Source of the DNA: Gephyromycinifex aptenodytis
Lineage (GTDB): Bacteria > Actinomycetota > Actinomycetes > Actinomycetales > Dermatophilaceae
Length of the DNA stretch: 64,000 nt
Assembly (NCBI RefSeq): GCF_012277275.1
Contig: NZ_CP051155.1
Location: forward strand, 1,488,001-1,552,000
Direction: 5' to 3'
This document shows, one piece after another, positions 27,633 through 36,380 of the stretch. Under the pieces are notes generated by a model. It searched no databases, was not told the DNA's origin, and was given only the letters and a program-made list of their open reading frames with translations. Every line of letters starts with the position of its first letter. The first letter of the stretch is position 1. A program made the position numbers and the translations under genes.

Positions 27633-28967
27633 GTGGCCCACGACCAGCGCCGTCGGATCCCCCGTACCGATGTGCTGCTCGCCGAGCTGTCCGCGTTCGT
27701 GCCGACGCATGGGGCCCCCGCGGTCAAGTACGCGATCCAGCAGGCAGCCGAACAGGCCCGCTGCGGCGAGATCAGCCCGGATGAGGTCGCAGCTGTGGCC
27801 GGGGCGCAGTTGCGGGCCCGCGCTGAAGATGCCACCTCGTTGCAGCCGCTGCTCAACGCCACCGGCGTCGTCCTGCACACCAACATCGGGCGCGCGCCGC
27901 TTTCAGCTGCGGCCAAGGAAGCGTTGTTGTCCGCGGCCGGATATTGCGATGTCGAGTACGACCTCGAGCAGGGCACCCGTGCCCGCCGCGGTCGGGCGAC
28001 GCTGGCCGCTCTGCGTGCCGCGGTGCCCAGCGCCTCGGGCGCGCTGGCAGTCAACAACGGCGCGGCGGCGCTGGTCCTGGCCACCAGCGCCCTGGCGGTG
28101 GCACGTCAACGCCCGGAGATCATCGTCAGTCGCGGGGAGATGGTCGAGATCGGAGACGGGTTTCGACTGCACGAACTGATCGGTTCGACCGGCGCCCGCG
28201 TCATCGAGGTGGGAACGACGAACCGAACCCATCCGCGCGACTACGAGGAGGCGCTGAGCCCCCAGACCGGGCTTGTGTTGAAGGTGCATCCGAGCAACTT
28301 CCGGGTCGAGGGGTTCACTGCTGGGGTCGAGATCGCCGACCTGGCGGCGCTGTTGCGCCGAGCCGAACAGGAGGGTCGCGTCCCCGCCCCGGTTCCCCTG
28401 CTGGCGGATATCGGCAGCGGGCTGTTGGGACCTGACGCGCTGCTGCCGCAGGAACCGGACGCCACGACCACCCTGGAGGCCGGCGCTGACATCGTGACCG
28501 CGAGCGGCGACAAACTCCTGGGCGGCCCGCAGGCCGGCATCGTCCTCGGTCGCGCCGACCTCGTGGACGTGATGGCTCGCCACCCACTCGCGCGGGCGGT
28601 GCGAGTCGACAAGCTCACCCTGGCCGCCCTGGAGGCGACCCTGCGCGGGCCGCTGACCCCGACACACCGCGCGCTGCATCACGACCTGGACGAGTTGCGA
28701 GCGCGTACCGCTGCGGTGGCAGAGGCACTGGATGCGCAGATGGTGCCCACCTGCGCCGCAATCGGTGGGGGTGGCGCCCCCGGGGTGGATCTGCCGAGTG
28801 TCGCGGTGGCGCTCCCGGCTGCGTTGGCGCCGCGGCTACGGACCGGCACCCCCGGGGTGATCTCCCGGGTGGAGGGCGGGCGGTGCCTTCTCGACCTGCG
28901 ATGCATTCCAGCAAGCGCGGACGCCCAGCTCATCGCCGCGGTGCAGGCCGCCCGAACGGAGGCCTGA
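27633..28967 (+). CDS. selA: L-seryl-tRNA(Sec) selenium transferase
   Basis: SelA converts Ser-tRNA-Sec to Sec-tRNA-Sec with selenophosphate, using PLP. The 444-residue protein shows LLNATGVVLHTNIGRAPL near residue 73, the PLP lysine at about 294 in ASGDKLLGGPQAG, and KVHPSNFRVEGF. Length is typical. The start is GTG at 27633 with GAAGGGAG upstream. The stop overlaps the selB ATG by one base (TGATG), a coupled selAB operon. Confidence 0.97.
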   Translation: MAHDQRRRIPRTDVLLAELSAFVPTHGAPAVKYAIQQAAEQARCGEISPDEVAAVAGAQLRARAEDATSLQPLLNATGVVLHTNIGRAPLSAAAKEALLSAAGYCDVEYDLEQGTRARRGRATLAALRAAVPSASGALAVNNGAAALVLATSALAVARQRPEIIVSRGEMVEIGDGFRLHELIGSTGARVIEVGTTNRTHPRDYEEALSPQTGLVLKVHPSNFRVEGFTAGVEIADLAALLRRAEQEGRVPAPVPLLADIGSGLLGPDALLPQEPDATTTLEAGADIVTASGDKLLGGPQAGIVLGRADLVDVMARHPLARAVRVDKLTLAALEATLRGPLTPTHRALHHDLDELRARTAAVAEALDAQMVPTCAAIGGGGAPGVDLPSVAVALPAALAPRLRTGTPGVISRVEGGRCLLDLRCIPASADAQLIAAVQAARTEA

Positions 28968-30784
28968 TGTACGTCATCGCCACCGCAGGTCACGTCGATC
29001 ACGGCAAATCGACCCTCGTGCGGGCCCTGACCGGGATGGAACCAGACCGGTGGGAGGAGGAAAGACGCCGGGCCGTCACCATCGACCTCGGGTACGCCTG
29101 GACCACCCTGGACACCGGTGAACAGATCGCCTTCGTCGACGTTCCAGGGCATCGACGATTCATCGGCAACATGCTGGCGGGCCTGGGGCCGGCCCCAGCG
29201 GTGTTATTCGTGGTCGCCGCCGACGAGGGCTGGATGCCGCAATCGAGCGAGCACCTGGCGGCCATCCGGGCGCTCGGCCTGTCCCACGTCGCCTTGGCCG
29301 TCACCCGCGCCGACCTGGCCGACCCGGCCCCGGCGTTGGAGCAAGCCCGCGCAGAACTCACGGCGGCCGGTTGTCCCCCGGTCGACTCGGTGGCGGTGTG
29401 CGCCCGTACCGGGCAGGGGCTACCCGAGTTGCGCGCGGCGCTGGCCACCCTGGTTCGGGCGTTGCCACCGCCCGACCCGGATGCGCGGGTGCGACTGTGG
29501 ATCGACCGGGCGTTCACGATCACCGGCGCGGGCACGGTGGTGACCGGCACTTTGGCCTCCGGCACCATCGGAGTCGGTGACGAACTCGAACTGGCCGGGA
29601 ACCGAGTCAGTGTGCGCGGACTGCAGAGCCTGGAACAGGATCAGCAGGAGGTCCGTGCCTACGCCCGGGTGGCGCTGAACCTGCGTGGCGTGTCTGCTGC
29701 TGCGGTGCACCGCGGCCAGGCGCTGTGCAGCCCCGGACGCTGGCACGAGAGCGATGTCATTGATGCTCGACTGACGTTCCCCCGCGATGCCCGGGTCAGC
29801 GTCGCCACCCACCCCGGCAGGTCCGGTCAACACAGCGAGGGACCTCGCCTGCCCGAGCACCTCATGCTGCACATCGGCACGGCGGCAACCCAAGTGCGGG
29901 TGCGGCCGCTGTCGGCGACAAGCGCCCGGCTGCACCTGGATCGTCCGCTGCCGGTACAAGCCGGGGACCGGGCGATTCTGCGCGACCCGGGGACCGGCAT
30001 GGTGCTGGGAGCGCACGTGCTGGACGTCGACCCACCTCCGCTGCGCCGCCGGGGGGAAGGAGCGCGCCGCGGCGAGCAGTTGGCGGAGCATCGCGGGCAC
30101 GCCGATCTGGGCACCGAAGTGGTCCGCCGGGGCTACCTGAGCCTGGAACATGCCGCGCGACTGGGGCTCGCGGTGCCCGAAACCGTCCCGCCTGAGGTGA
30201 TCCGGACCCAAGACTGGCTCGTCGCATCCCAAACCTGGAGCGGCTGGGTGAAGACCCTGTGCGAAGTCGTCCAAGCCCGTGAACGCAGCCATCCGCTGGA
30301 CCCTCTGATGCCTGCGCCGGCTGCTGCCCAGGCGCTCGGACTACCGGATGCCCGGTTGCTTGCGTCGCTGGCCGCAGCGGCCGACATGGTCCACGAACAC
30401 GGCCGGGTGCACCGCCCGGGGGTGAGCGCCAGCCTCGGCGCGGCAGAAGCCGGTCTGGCAGCGATCGAAGCTCGACTGGCGAGCTCTCCGTTCGCGGCCC
30501 CCGAGCAGCCGGAACTCGACAGCGCCGGACTCGGCCCGCGGGAGGTTGCCGCCGCAGTCAAGGCAGGGCGCCTGCTCGCATTGCGCGACGGGGTGCTGGT
30601 GCAACCAATCGCGCCGGCCAAGGCGATGCGCATTCTCGTCGCTCTGCCGCAGCCATTCACCACCAGTCAGGCACGCCAAGCCCTCGGCACCACCAGGCGG
30701 GTTGCGATTCCCCTGCTGGAGTACCTCGATGAACGCGGTTGGACCCGCCGGCTGGACGCCGGACACCGGGAGGTAGCTCGCTGA
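28967..30784 (+). CDS. selB: Selenocysteine-specific elongation factor SelB
   Basis: SelB is the 605-residue EF-Tu-like GTPase that delivers Sec-tRNA-Sec to UGA codons marked by a SECIS element. GTPase motifs are clear: GHVDHGKS at 8-15, the switch region AVTIDLGYAW, DVPGH near 60, and TRADL as the NKxD-type motif. Barrel domains follow, and the C-terminal ~200 residues are the winged-helix region that binds SECIS. The ATG at 28967 overlaps the selA stop; longer in-frame starts inside selA lack family support. Confidence 0.96.
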   Translation: MYVIATAGHVDHGKSTLVRALTGMEPDRWEEERRRAVTIDLGYAWTTLDTGEQIAFVDVPGHRRFIGNMLAGLGPAPAVLFVVAADEGWMPQSSEHLAAIRALGLSHVALAVTRADLADPAPALEQARAELTAAGCPPVDSVAVCARTGQGLPELRAALATLVRALPPPDPDARVRLWIDRAFTITGAGTVVTGTLASGTIGVGDELELAGNRVSVRGLQSLEQDQQEVRAYARVALNLRGVSAAAVHRGQALCSPGRWHESDVIDARLTFPRDARVSVATHPGRSGQHSEGPRLPEHLMLHIGTAATQVRVRPLSATSARLHLDRPLPVQAGDRAILRDPGTGMVLGAHVLDVDPPPLRRRGEGARRGEQLAEHRGHADLGTEVVRRGYLSLEHAARLGLAVPETVPPEVIRTQDWLVASQTWSGWVKTLCEVVQARERSHPLDPLMPAPAAAQALGLPDARLLASLAAAADMVHEHGRVHRPGVSASLGAAEAGLAAIEARLASSPFAAPEQPELDSAGLGPREVAAAVKAGRLLALRDGVLVQPIAPAKAMRILVALPQPFTTSQARQALGTTRRVAIPLLEYLDERGWTRRLDAGHREVAR

Positions 30785-30851
30785 GCGCGACCGCGAAGTG
30801 GGCTGAGGCGGAACCGGTTGCTGGGCGTTGCGGCGGACCTATGGTGGATGC

Positions 30852-31994
30852 ATGGCTGCCACACGACTTCTCCCGAGCCCCGAAGCTGAAGACCTGATCC
30901 GCATGACGCGCGACGTCTGCGACGCCCGCCTACGTCCCATCGTCGATGACATGGAGGCCAAGGCCGAGTTCCCCCGCGAGATCTTCACTCTCCTGGGCGA
31001 GCAAGGGCTACTCACCCTGCCCTACCCGGAGGAGTTCGGCGGCGGTGACCAGCCGTACGAGGTCTACTTGCAGGCCCTGGAGGAGATCGCCTCAGCCTGG
31101 ATGAGCGTCGCGGTCGGCGTCTCGGTGCACTCCTTGACCTGCAACCCGATCTTCGCGTTCGGCACCGACGAGCAGAAGTCGCAATTCCTCGAAGGGATGC
31201 TCGACGGCAGCAAGCTGGGTGCGTATTGCTTGTCCGAGCCGGACGCGGGATCCGACGTGGCAGCCATCTCCATGCGGGCACGCCGCGAGGGCGACGAGTA
31301 CGTGTTGAACGGCGTGAAGTCCTGGATCAGCCACGCCGGTCACGCCGACTTCTACACCACCTTCGCCCGCACCAGCGACGACGGCCCCCGCGGACTGTCC
31401 TGCTTCCACGTCCCGGCCGACACTCCCGGCATCTCTTTCCCTCCGCCGGAGCGCAAGATGGGCCTGGACTGCGACACGGTCGGGCAGGTCGTGTTCGAGA
31501 ACGCCCGCATCCCGGCCGGCAACCTCATCGGGGCCGAAGGCCAAGGCATGACGATCGCACTTTCGGCACTGGACGCGGGCCGTCTGGGCATTGCGGCGTG
31601 CGCCACGGGCCTGGCTCAAGCCGCCCTGGATCAGGCGGTCGCCTACGCCAAGGAGCGCCGCGCGTTCGGTAAAACCATCGGGGAGTTCCAGGGGCTGGCG
31701 TTCCTGCTCGCCGAAATGGAAGCGGCAGTGACCTCGGCTCGGGCGAGCTACCTGCATGCGGCCCGGCTCAAGGACGCGGGTCGCCCGATGGGCAAGGAAG
31801 CCTCGGTGGCCAAGTTCGTCTGCACCGACGCCGCGATGCGCGTCACGACCGACGCGGTTCAGGTCTTCGGTGGTTACGGCTACACCAAGGACTACCCCGT
31901 CGAGCGCTACATGCGTGAGGCGAAGGTGACTCAGATCTTCGAGGGCACCAACCAGATCCAGCGACTGGTCATCTCCCGGGCGCTGCTGAAGTAG
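30852..31994 (+). CDS. Acyl-CoA dehydrogenase
   Basis: This FAD enzyme of about 380 residues performs alpha,beta-dehydrogenation of an acyl-CoA. Signature 1 is YCLSEPDAGSDVA near residue 120, signature 2 is QVFGGYGYTKDYPVERYMR near 340, and the catalytic glutamate is in QIFEGTNQIQRL near 365. The chain length of the substrate cannot be told. The ATG at 30852 is preferred over a start 8 codons upstream. It is followed by a strong hairpin. The neighbours give no pathway context. Confidence 0.92.
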   Translation: MAATRLLPSPEAEDLIRMTRDVCDARLRPIVDDMEAKAEFPREIFTLLGEQGLLTLPYPEEFGGGDQPYEVYLQALEEIASAWMSVAVGVSVHSLTCNPIFAFGTDEQKSQFLEGMLDGSKLGAYCLSEPDAGSDVAAISMRARREGDEYVLNGVKSWISHAGHADFYTTFARTSDDGPRGLSCFHVPADTPGISFPPPERKMGLDCDTVGQVVFENARIPAGNLIGAEGQGMTIALSALDAGRLGIAACATGLAQAALDQAVAYAKERRAFGKTIGEFQGLAFLLAEMEAAVTSARASYLHAARLKDAGRPMGKEASVAKFVCTDAAMRVTTDAVQVFGGYGYTKDYPVERYMREAKVTQIFEGTNQIQRLVISRALLK

Positions 31995-32011
31995 TCAGCG
32001 ACCGGGGACCT

Positions 32012-32050
32012 CAGCTTCGAGCTCTTGCCGCGAGCAGGAGCTCGAAGCTG
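32012..32050. terminator. Bidirectional terminator (acyl-CoA dehydrogenase / PH-SHOCT gene)
   Basis: A 13-bp perfect stem (cagcttcgagctc / gagctcgaagctg) with a 13-nt loop lies between two convergent genes. No T-run follows. Confidence 0.75.
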
Positions 32051-32080
32051 TCTCCGGGCTCTGCAGGTGCAGTCGCTGGC

Positions 32081-32740
32081 TCAGCCCTGGGCCGCGACCT
32101 GCGCCAGCTTGGCGGCGAGTTCAGCGTCGCTGAGCAGACCCTTGGCGTGCAGGTCGGCGAGCACCCCCATGAGTACCCCCTTGTCCGCGGCGGCCTGCGT
32201 TGGATCGACAGAGCCTGGCCCACTGCCTGCCACCGGGGGCTCCACTGCAGCCACTGCCGCGACGGCGGCGTTGCTTTGTGCCTGCGCGGCGTCTACCTGA
32301 CCGGCTTGGGTACGCACGGTCACCCGGTGCCCGTGCGCGCCGGGGCGCGTCACCTCCAACGCCAGCGCGGGAACCAGCGCTCGCAGCCGCGCGACGAGAC
32401 GGCCCGAGTCTTCCACGTTCATCTTGCGCACCACGAGCCGCCCGGTGAGGGTGGTGATGGCGAAGCCGTCATGGACCACCGGGTCGTAATCGAGTTTGCT
32501 CGCCCCCGGTAGCGCGTGCTCGCGAACGTGATACTTGGAGTAGTCATCACGGACACCGATGATGCGCTTGTCGGTGAGTACGAGCAGCCCGTCGCCGCCC
32601 GCGTAGAGGCAGGCGCAGAGTTCTTGCACGGTCTCATCGTCGGCAATGATCTCGTGCAGGTTCTTGATGGCGGTGCGCGTGCCGAAGGTGACCCGCATCC
32701 GGGCCTCGGCCTCAGCGATGTCCTGGCGGGGCGAGCTCAT
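32081..32740 (-). CDS. PH-like (YokE-type) and SHOCT domain protein
   Basis: This 219-residue cytoplasmic protein has an N-terminal bacterial PH-like domain (GGDGLLVLTDKRIIGVRDD, then LTGRLVVRKMN), an Ala/Val-rich linker, and a C-terminal SHOCT short helix pair (GVLADLHAKGLLSDAELAAKLAQ). Both modules are common in small proteins of unknown function and may mediate oligomerisation or membrane contact. Function not known. Confidence 0.72.
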   Translation of the reverse strand: MSSPRQDIAEAEARMRVTFGTRTAIKNLHEIIADDETVQELCACLYAGGDGLLVLTDKRIIGVRDDYSKYHVREHALPGASKLDYDPVVHDGFAITTLTGRLVVRKMNVEDSGRLVARLRALVPALALEVTRPGAHGHRVTVRTQAGQVDAAQAQSNAAVAAVAAVEPPVAGSGPGSVDPTQAAADKGVLMGVLADLHAKGLLSDAELAAKLAQVAAQG

Positions 32741-32834
32741 GCCCTCCCGTACGGCCTAACCCCGAACAACCTGAGCACATTTGGCCACATCGAAGCTGCT
32801 CGCCGCCAGAACGGGGTTGCGGGCGCCGATGCGC

Positions 32835-33464
32835 TCAGGCGCGGGTGAACACCTCCTTCTCGTTCCAGCTCCCCCGCCCGGCCAGCACCGGCACGAGCGC
32901 GGGGCCGTGCCCGAGGGCCACGCCGATCCGGGCCGCGAGCGCCACCGTGTCGGCGACCACCTCTGGATGCGGCGCGAATTCGATCCCGGCCGCAGCAGCG
33001 ATGTCGTAGCCGTGCACGATGAGTTCGAAGGTGCGGGTGGGGATGTACTGCGAGAGCAGCATCCCGCCGGCCAGGGTAGAAACGACTGGATCGGCGCCGA
33101 CCGGTACCCGGTCCAGGACCCCGCGCACCTGGCGGGCCAACCCGCTGAACGCACCGGCGACGTCAGCACCCAGCGCGGCACCTGCCTCTACTCCGCGTTG
33201 GGCGATCTTGTCGTCGGCACCCGGGGAGTCGGCGACCCAGATGTAGTAGCCAAGCGCGTCCGTACATGTCACGGAGGTGGCAGGCATCTTCAGGTAGGTG
33301 ATGACGGTGCTCATGGCGCGGCTGGTGTGCCCGATCAGGCCGCGCAGGTCCCACGACCCCAGGCCTGGGCCGTCGAGTTGGTCAGGCCGCACCCGCGCGA
33401 CGAGTTCCGCTACGGCATCGGCGGTGTCGAGAAATCCGCGTCGTGAGTCCATGCGCTTGAGCAT
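32835..33464 (-). CDS. Maleylpyruvate isomerase-type, mycothiol-dependent enzyme family protein
   Basis: This protein of about 209 residues has the DinB-like four-helix bundle seen in actinobacterial mycothiol-dependent maleylpyruvate isomerase-like proteins: GSWDLRGLIGHTSRAMSTVITYL gives the first metal histidine, and FELIVHGYDIAAAAG gives the HGxD motif. These bind a metal and often use mycothiol; mshA in this window shows that mycothiol is made. The specific reaction is unknown. The start is uncertain: ATG at 33464 chosen, ATG at 33452 possible. Confidence 0.72.
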   Translation of the reverse strand: MLKRMDSRRGFLDTADAVAELVARVRPDQLDGPGLGSWDLRGLIGHTSRAMSTVITYLKMPATSVTCTDALGYYIWVADSPGADDKIAQRGVEAGAALGADVAGAFSGLARQVRGVLDRVPVGADPVVSTLAGGMLLSQYIPTRTFELIVHGYDIAAAAGIEFAPHPEVVADTVALAARIGVALGHGPALVPVLAGRGSWNEKEVFTRA

Positions 33465-33688
33465 GATGTAGATCACACTCTCAGGCAAGGTCCGAACACT
33501 GCGCGAGATACACGCCGGAGAGCGTCACCCCGGCATCTCTGCGGCGACGCCAAGGTCGTCAGGGAGAACCGAGTCGGTGGGGTAATCGCCTAGCTTGCGC
33601 TTCCCTCGCCACAGACCGGTCCGCACGAAGACAGCTGCTTAGCCGGGACCCCCCACCTCATGATGAGGCGAGGGGGGCTGCCGGCTGA

Positions 33689-33725
33689 CTCCCGTTGTGG
33701 CAGCGGGTCGCTGCCACAACGGGAG
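33689..33725 (-). terminator. Terminator of the secreted SpaA-fold protein gene
   Basis: A 16-bp perfect inverted repeat (33689-33704 with 33710-33725) with loop gggtc lies 12 nt past the stop codon. A weaker G/C-rich hairpin follows at about 33649-33677. Confidence 0.8.
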
Positions 33726-33737
33726 AGGATCACACTC

Positions 33738-35234
33738 TCAGCCCACGTAGATCTGGGCGAGGTTCTTGCGCGAACCCCACGGGGCGTTGACGGAGGCCTT
33801 GGAGTGCAGCACCCAGGTCATGTGGATCTTGGTGCCGCGAGCCTTGGCCCCGTTGTTGCCCTTCTTCAGGACGACGGTTTTGGTGACCTTGCCGTTCACG
33901 AGGGTTTGGCGCGCGATGACCCAGGTCGAGTCCTTCCACTGCTCTCGGTCTTCCCGGTAGTGCAGGCGGCGGTCCTTCTTGTACGCCAAGACCCGACGTT
34001 TCTCGGCGGCGGAGGTCACCCGGTAGGTGTCGATCTGGACCAGGCGAGTCGTTACCTTGGCCCCAGGCTTGACGGGGCCGGGGCTCGGGGTCGAAGTGGC
34101 GGGCCGGGTCGGTGTAGGCGTCGGAGCTGGTGTAACCGGCGACGTGGGCGTCGGCGTGGGTGTAGGAGCCGGCGCTGTCGGTGTCGGAGCCGGAGTGGCC
34201 GGCGCGGTCGGTGTCGGCGTAGGCACCGGCGCCGGCGTGGTCGGCGTAGGCGTGGGCACCGGAGTTGCCGGCGAGGTCGGTGTGGGCGCCGGAACCGGTG
34301 TGGTGGGAGTAGGCGTCGGCGTTGGCGTAGTGGGCGTCGGCGTCGGCGTCGGCGCGTTTTCCTTCTTGTTGACCAGGGTTAGTACCGTACTGCCGCCGTT
34401 CTCGTCGGTGCGCGTGTTGGCGACATCCCAGCTTCCTGCCGTCAACTCCCACCCGAGACCCATGTCGTTGTCCGGCACGACCCAACCGTTACCGGTCTGG
34501 CAGACGGCGGCTTTGGAGGTGTCCTGCACGTACCCCTTGGGCGCCTGAGACTCCCAGATGCGGATGCAGTGAGCGATGGGTCCGGGGGTTGTGGCGCTCA
34601 TCAGGGGGACGTCCGTTGCGAACCGATCCGTGAAGCCCTGCAGCGCCACATCACTGGCCATCCAGCCGTATTCGGCCAGGGACTGGCATGACCATCCGAG
34701 GCTCTGCTTGGACCGAGTGCACGACTCGCCATCGAACTGCGCACCTGTGGCCATGGTGCCCCGGATCAGGTTGCCACCTTCGTCCACCTTGCGGAACTGC
34801 ATACGGTAGGTGTCCCACTTGTTCGGTTCGGGTGTAGGCGTCGGAGTGGGCGTGGGCTCGGGTGTTTCGCACTTCTCGTCGGTGAACGTGAAGGTGTATT
34901 CCTGCTCGCCGTATTGGTTCTCGTGCGGATCCGGGGTGACGCTCTTGGAGCCTCCGCCCTGGTAGTAGTTGTACGAGACGGTCACGGTCCCGGATCCCGG
35001 GTAGGTGCCCGCCTCGATCGGGTCATCACCCTGGTACCACGTACCGCCCGCGTGCGGAGTGGGCAGTGTGAAGGTGTCGTTCTCGGTCCCGCACTGATCG
35101 TCGAATGTCGGGACCGGCGCGGATGAGGGCGAGCGGGTTGCGACCCCCGCGGAGGACAGCGCTACCGCCTGGGCAGAGGTGGCGCCGGAAGCGAGCAAAG
35201 TGAACGCTGCGGCTGTTGCCAAGGTGCGGATCAT
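33738..35234 (-). CDS. Secreted Pro/Thr-rich protein with SpaA/CnaB-like domain
   Basis: This 498-residue exported protein has a signal peptide (MIRTLATAAAFTLLASGATSAQA). An N-terminal beta-rich region holding two Cys is followed by a short PTPTPT linker. A middle domain (about 130-295) carries the ExxAPKGY motif of SpaA/CnaB pilin-like folds and several Cys. A Pro-Thr repeat spacer of about 105 residues follows. The C-terminal basic domain of about 90 residues (TYRVTSAAEKRRVLAYKKDR) is one I do not recognise. There is no LPXTG or membrane anchor, so it may attach to the wall through the basic domain or be released. GGGAG precedes the ATG. A possible structured leader RNA lies upstream. Confidence 0.78.
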   Translation of the reverse strand: MIRTLATAAAFTLLASGATSAQAVALSSAGVATRSPSSAPVPTFDDQCGTENDTFTLPTPHAGGTWYQGDDPIEAGTYPGSGTVTVSYNYYQGGGSKSVTPDPHENQYGEQEYTFTFTDEKCETPEPTPTPTPTPEPNKWDTYRMQFRKVDEGGNLIRGTMATGAQFDGESCTRSKQSLGWSCQSLAEYGWMASDVALQGFTDRFATDVPLMSATTPGPIAHCIRIWESQAPKGYVQDTSKAAVCQTGNGWVVPDNDMGLGWELTAGSWDVANTRTDENGGSTVLTLVNKKENAPTPTPTPTTPTPTPTPTTPVPAPTPTSPATPVPTPTPTTPAPVPTPTPTAPATPAPTPTAPAPTPTPTPTSPVTPAPTPTPTRPATSTPSPGPVKPGAKVTTRLVQIDTYRVTSAAEKRRVLAYKKDRRLHYREDREQWKDSTWVIARQTLVNGKVTKTVVLKKGNNGAKARGTKIHMTWVLHSKASVNAPWGSRKNLAQIYVG

Positions 35235-35284
35235 GATGGGTGACTCCCGTTGCTAAGACTGACTGATGGTGGGTTGTGCAAGGC

Positions 35285-35410
35285 GTCCGAGTGGGGCCGT
35301 CTCCGTGGGTTTTTTGAGCTCAGCAGCCTGACGTGCCGCTTGCCCGGGGGTACGACCTGTGCCACTCGGGAGGCGTTGCCGCCTTCGCCAATACCGTTGG
35401 GTACCCCCAC
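35285..35410 (-). ncRNA. Candidate structured leader RNA with pseudoknot
   Basis: On the minus strand, 50-180 nt before the secreted-protein ATG, several paired elements can be seen. An 8-bp stem joins 35401-35408 with 35346-35353. Inside it are a ccaa/ttgg hairpin (35388-35400) and a 5-bp hairpin with a GCAA tetraloop (35371-35384). A third internal segment, 35362-35369, pairs with 35287-35294 outside the main stem over 8 bp, which makes a pseudoknot. I do not match it to a known riboswitch. Chance pairing at high GC cannot be excluded. Confidence 0.4.
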
Positions 35411-36097
35411 AGCACGCCTAGCCCCGGTTCGGAGGTCCGCCTCGAGCGCCCGGTAGGCCCCGCAGACGGCCCCCACGGCCACGAACGGGTCAAGCACCGA
35501 GAGCGCTACGGCTGAAACGGACTTCACGAACGGAGCCTCATCGACGCTGAGCCGGAAGCACAACGGTTGAGGTTGCGGTAGGCCATCCACGTGGCACTTC
35601 GTCGTGGTGTCCGAAGTGCTCGACGCAAATGGCGTCGAGTGCGTCGTCATCGAAGGCGCAGCCCACGCTTGCGCCATCGGCGTCGGACGCCGTCAGATGT
35701 TCAGACCTTCCTGCACGGCGCCGGATTTGATGGTGTGGTATCGCACATAACGTTGTCCCCTGGTCTTGGTGGTTCCCCCAACTAACGAACTAATAAGTCC
35801 CCCTAAGGCGGTCGCAGCGCAAGCAGTCATGTACACATCCCGCCTCGCGAAGAGTTTCAGCGCGCATCGGCTGGCATTTCCGCACGCCTAACTGACGGGG
35901 GTGACGCTTCTTACGTCTGTCGTGCCAAGCCCATGTCCGCTACCGGTGCGCTGAGGACCTGCGCGAGCCCAGACGACCAGCGCCACGATGCAGTGACCTT
36001 TTGGTGGAGGAGACCAAGGTGACCCGCCGAGGGAGGGCACCGAAGTGATCACCAGCACCGCAACGACGGCGCAGCAACCCCCGCGCCCTGGAACGCC
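35411..36097. other. Long intergenic region without convincing gene
   Basis: No open frame here has a recognisable domain or a good ribosome-binding site. A 148-codon minus-strand frame runs through it but shows no family likeness and crosses the structured leader. A locally AT-rich patch near 35775-35800 could hold promoter elements for the leader RNA. Confidence 0.5.
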
Positions 36098-36135
36098 AAC
36101 AGCGTCCCGGTCCGGATTCGGAGCGGGACGCTGTT
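36098..36135 (-). terminator. Terminator after tRNA-Thr
   Basis: A 12-bp perfect stem (aacagcgtcccg / cgggacgctgtt) lies about 38 nt beyond the 3' end of the tRNA on the minus strand. Confidence 0.75.
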
Positions 36136-36172
36136 GAGGTTGCTTGGTTGTTTGGTTGTTCGCCCGTAGCGG

Positions 36173-36245
36173 AGCTGGAGAAGGGACTCGAACCCTCAAC
36201 CACCTGTTTACAAGACAGGTGCGCTACCGATTGCGCCACTCCAGC
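36173..36245 (-). tRNA. tRNA-Thr (anticodon TGT)
   Basis: The acceptor stem GCTGGAG/CTCCAGC, D-arm, anticodon stem CCTGT/ACAGG with loop CTTGTAA, and T-arm GAGGGTTCGAGTCCCTT are all readable on the minus strand. The discriminator base is T, and CCA is not encoded. Confidence 0.95.
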
Positions 36246-36328
36246 GGCGCGAGCGTGCTTGCGGCACCCTCGCATCGGTAATTGTAACCGGGGCGAGCGC
36301 CGTCGCCGACGCGCCCGGACAGGCCGAA

Positions 36329-36356
36329 GGCCCGGCTCCATTGAAGGAACCGGGCC
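36329..36356 (-). terminator. Terminator of the Rpf-like gene
   Basis: The stem ggcccgg/ccgggcc continues as tcc/gga past one mismatch, with loop attgaa. It lies 25 nt past the stop codon. Confidence 0.65.
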
Positions 36357-36380
36357 GTCGGGACGTTTGAGGTGTCAGCC

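Noticed and set aside
34049-34355. Repetitive tract as a possible CRISPR or tandem-repeat array
   Set aside because: Units are irregular codon-level repeats encoding a Pro-Thr spacer inside one secreted protein; there are no unique spacers.
35231-35677. 148-codon minus-strand frame upstream of the secreted protein
   Set aside because: No recognisable domain or ribosome-binding site, runs through the predicted leader structure and ends at the next start codon.
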